NCBI GenBank assembly: GCA_017745175.1
Contig: JAGHZY010000040.1
Coordinates: 1-33,514 of the forward strand
Direction: 5' to 3'
Length of the DNA: 33,514 nt
Source of the DNA: Sphingopyxis sp.
Lineage (GTDB): Bacteria > Pseudomonadota > Alphaproteobacteria > Sphingomonadales > Sphingomonadaceae
Position numbers and translations under genes: made by a program. The notes beneath the pieces are model-generated. The model saw only the letters and a program-made list of their open reading frames with translations, was not told the DNA's origin and searched no databases. Shown here piece by piece: positions 32,447 to 33,514 of this stretch; the first letter of the stretch is position 1, and the number at the start of each line of letters is the position of its first letter.

Positions 32447-33514
32447 ATGCGTGAAGTTGAACGAATTCGCCGACCACTGGGCCGTTTCGGCGCGGCCATG
32501 ACCGCCCTCGCGCTGGTGCAGACGGCACCGGCGCTCGCGCAGGAGGAAACAGCTCCCGCCGACACCACCGAAGCGGCGCCAGGCGACCAGATCATCGTCA
32601 CCGGCTCGCGCGTCGCGCGCGACGGCTTCCAGGCCCCGACCCCGCTGGTCGTGCTGACGCAACAGGATATCCAGAACACCTCGCCGACGAACAATATCGC
32701 CGATTTCGTCAACCAGCTGCCGCAGCTCGCGGGCTCGACCAGGCCGGCCAACTCGCGCCTCAACATCTCGAACGGTTCGGCGGGCATCAACGCGCTCAAC
32801 ATGCGCAACCTCGGTGAAAGCCGCGTGCTGGTCCTCCTCGATGGCCGCCGTTCGGTCGGTTCGACGATCTACGGCTGGGTCGACATCAACACGATCCCGC
32901 AAGCGCTGGTCGATCGCGTCGAGGTGGTTACCGGCGGTGCGTCGTCGGCCTATGGCTCGGACGCCGTCACCGGTGTGGTCAACTTCATTCTCAACAAGAA
33001 GATGGAAGGGCTGCGCATCTCGGGCGACATCGGCCTGACCGACAAGGGCGACGGGTTCAACTATTCGGGCAGCGTCGCGGGCGGGATGTCGTTCGCCGAT
33101 GGCCGCGGCCACGCTATCTTCAACGCCGAGATCGCGCATCAGGACGGCATCTACGAAATCGATCCGAACGACCGGCCGTGGAACCACCGCGGCTATCTGG
33201 CTTTCCAGAATCCGGCCTATGTTGCGGGGAACGGCCTTCCGCAATTCATCACGGTGCGACGCAATGCCGGCCAGACGAACCAGGCGCCGGGCGGCTTCAT
33301 CACGGGGTCGGCAGGCACCGTCGCGAACACATTGCGCGGCCTCTATTTCGGCAACAACGGCCAGGTCATTCCGTTCAACTACGGTTCTTTCAACTCGCCC
33401 GCGCTGGGCGGTGCCGCCGCGGTGACGCGTACCGTCGGCGGCGATTGGCGATTGAATGATTCGGGTCGCCGCATCGGCCTCAACCCGAAGGACGATCGCT
33501 GGGGCGCCTATGGT
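32447..33514 (+). CDS. TonB-dependent outer-membrane receptor (5' part, cut by window edge)
   Basis: The first 356 codons are seen, and the frame runs off the window. A signal peptide ends near residue 31 (APALAQ). A TonB-box-like segment GDQIIVTGSR follows, then the plug domain (TPLVVLTQQDIQNTSPTNNI; LLDGRRSV; VDRVEVVTGGASSAYGSDAV) and the first barrel strands. Plug wording is that of large sphingomonad receptors for peptides, sugars or siderophores; the ligand cannot be read. AAGGGG precedes the ATG. The divergent acylase and shared regulatory region suggest that the receptor brings the acylase substrate or its product through the outer membrane. Confidence 0.93.
   Translation, partial: MREVERIRRPLGRFGAAMTALALVQTAPALAQEETAPADTTEAAPGDQIIVTGSRVARDGFQAPTPLVVLTQQDIQNTSPTNNIADFVNQLPQLAGSTRPANSRLNISNGSAGINALNMRNLGESRVLVLLDGRRSVGSTIYGWVDINTIPQALVDRVEVVTGGASSAYGSDAVTGVVNFILNKKMEGLRISGDIGLTDKGDGFNYSGSVAGGMSFADGRGHAIFNAEIAHQDGIYEIDPNDRPWNHRGYLAFQNPAYVAGNGLPQFITVRRNAGQTNQAPGGFITGSAGTVANTLRGLYFGNNGQVIPFNYGSFNSPALGGAAAVTRTVGGDWRLNDSGRRIGLNPKDDRWGAYG

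Overview
This is a GC-rich, gene-dense chromosomal segment that looks like an alphaproteobacterium of the order Sphingomonadales, most like Sphingopyxis. The reasons are the rpsB / psd-pssA / icd neighbourhood, the wording of the encoded proteins, an alphaproteobacterial type of LexA box, and a large sphingomonad-type TonB receptor. No tRNA, rRNA, insertion sequence or CRISPR array was seen. The window cuts rpsB at the left edge and a TonB-dependent receptor gene at the right edge.

Left third (1-11.5 kb), mostly housekeeping. It holds the 5' end of rpsB, then a small single-span membrane protein behind a textbook alphaproteobacterial LexA box (a likely SOS gene). Next come the phosphatidylethanolamine pair psd-pssA, NADP-isocitrate dehydrogenase, a CPA2 cation/proton antiporter with a TrkA-N domain, a periplasmic two-half M16 peptidase, a Nit-type carbon-nitrogen hydrolase, a 75-residue exported small protein, a NUDT19-like Nudix hydrolase and a DUF4126 membrane protein.

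Middle (11.5-19.2 kb). It holds a 942-residue autotransporter with GG-repeat passenger and a long proline-rich linker, a ferredoxin-reductase-type flavoprotein and a class I glutamine amidotransferase. A leucine-type amino-acid dehydrogenase is translationally coupled to an 84-residue ACT-like protein and diverges from an Lrp/AsnC regulator. One orphan hypothetical gene follows.

Right third (19.3-33.5 kb). This is a contiguous set of genes that reads as one physiological module for cell-wall peptide and D-amino-acid salvage. It contains a glutamate/dicarboxylate-type symporter, a LysR regulator, an exported D-aminoacylase-like amidohydrolase, DgcA (enolase-superfamily N-acetyl-D-Glu racemase / Ala-Glu epimerase type) and DgcN (DUF1611). 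Divergently there is an AmpG-like permease, a beta-lactamase-fold serine hydrolase and DacB (PBP4), and then a penicillin-acylase-type Ntn hydrolase divergent from a TonB receptor. Three copies of one LysR-type operator (ATAAC-N5-GTTAT, or GCTAT in two of them) sit in exactly the three promoter regions of this block: before the symporter, between dgcN and the AmpG-like gene, and between the acylase and the TonB receptor. I infer a single LysR regulon in which the receptor imports a substrate, the periplasmic hydrolases trim it, the permease and symporter carry products inward, and DgcN/DgcA feed D-glutamate into central metabolism.
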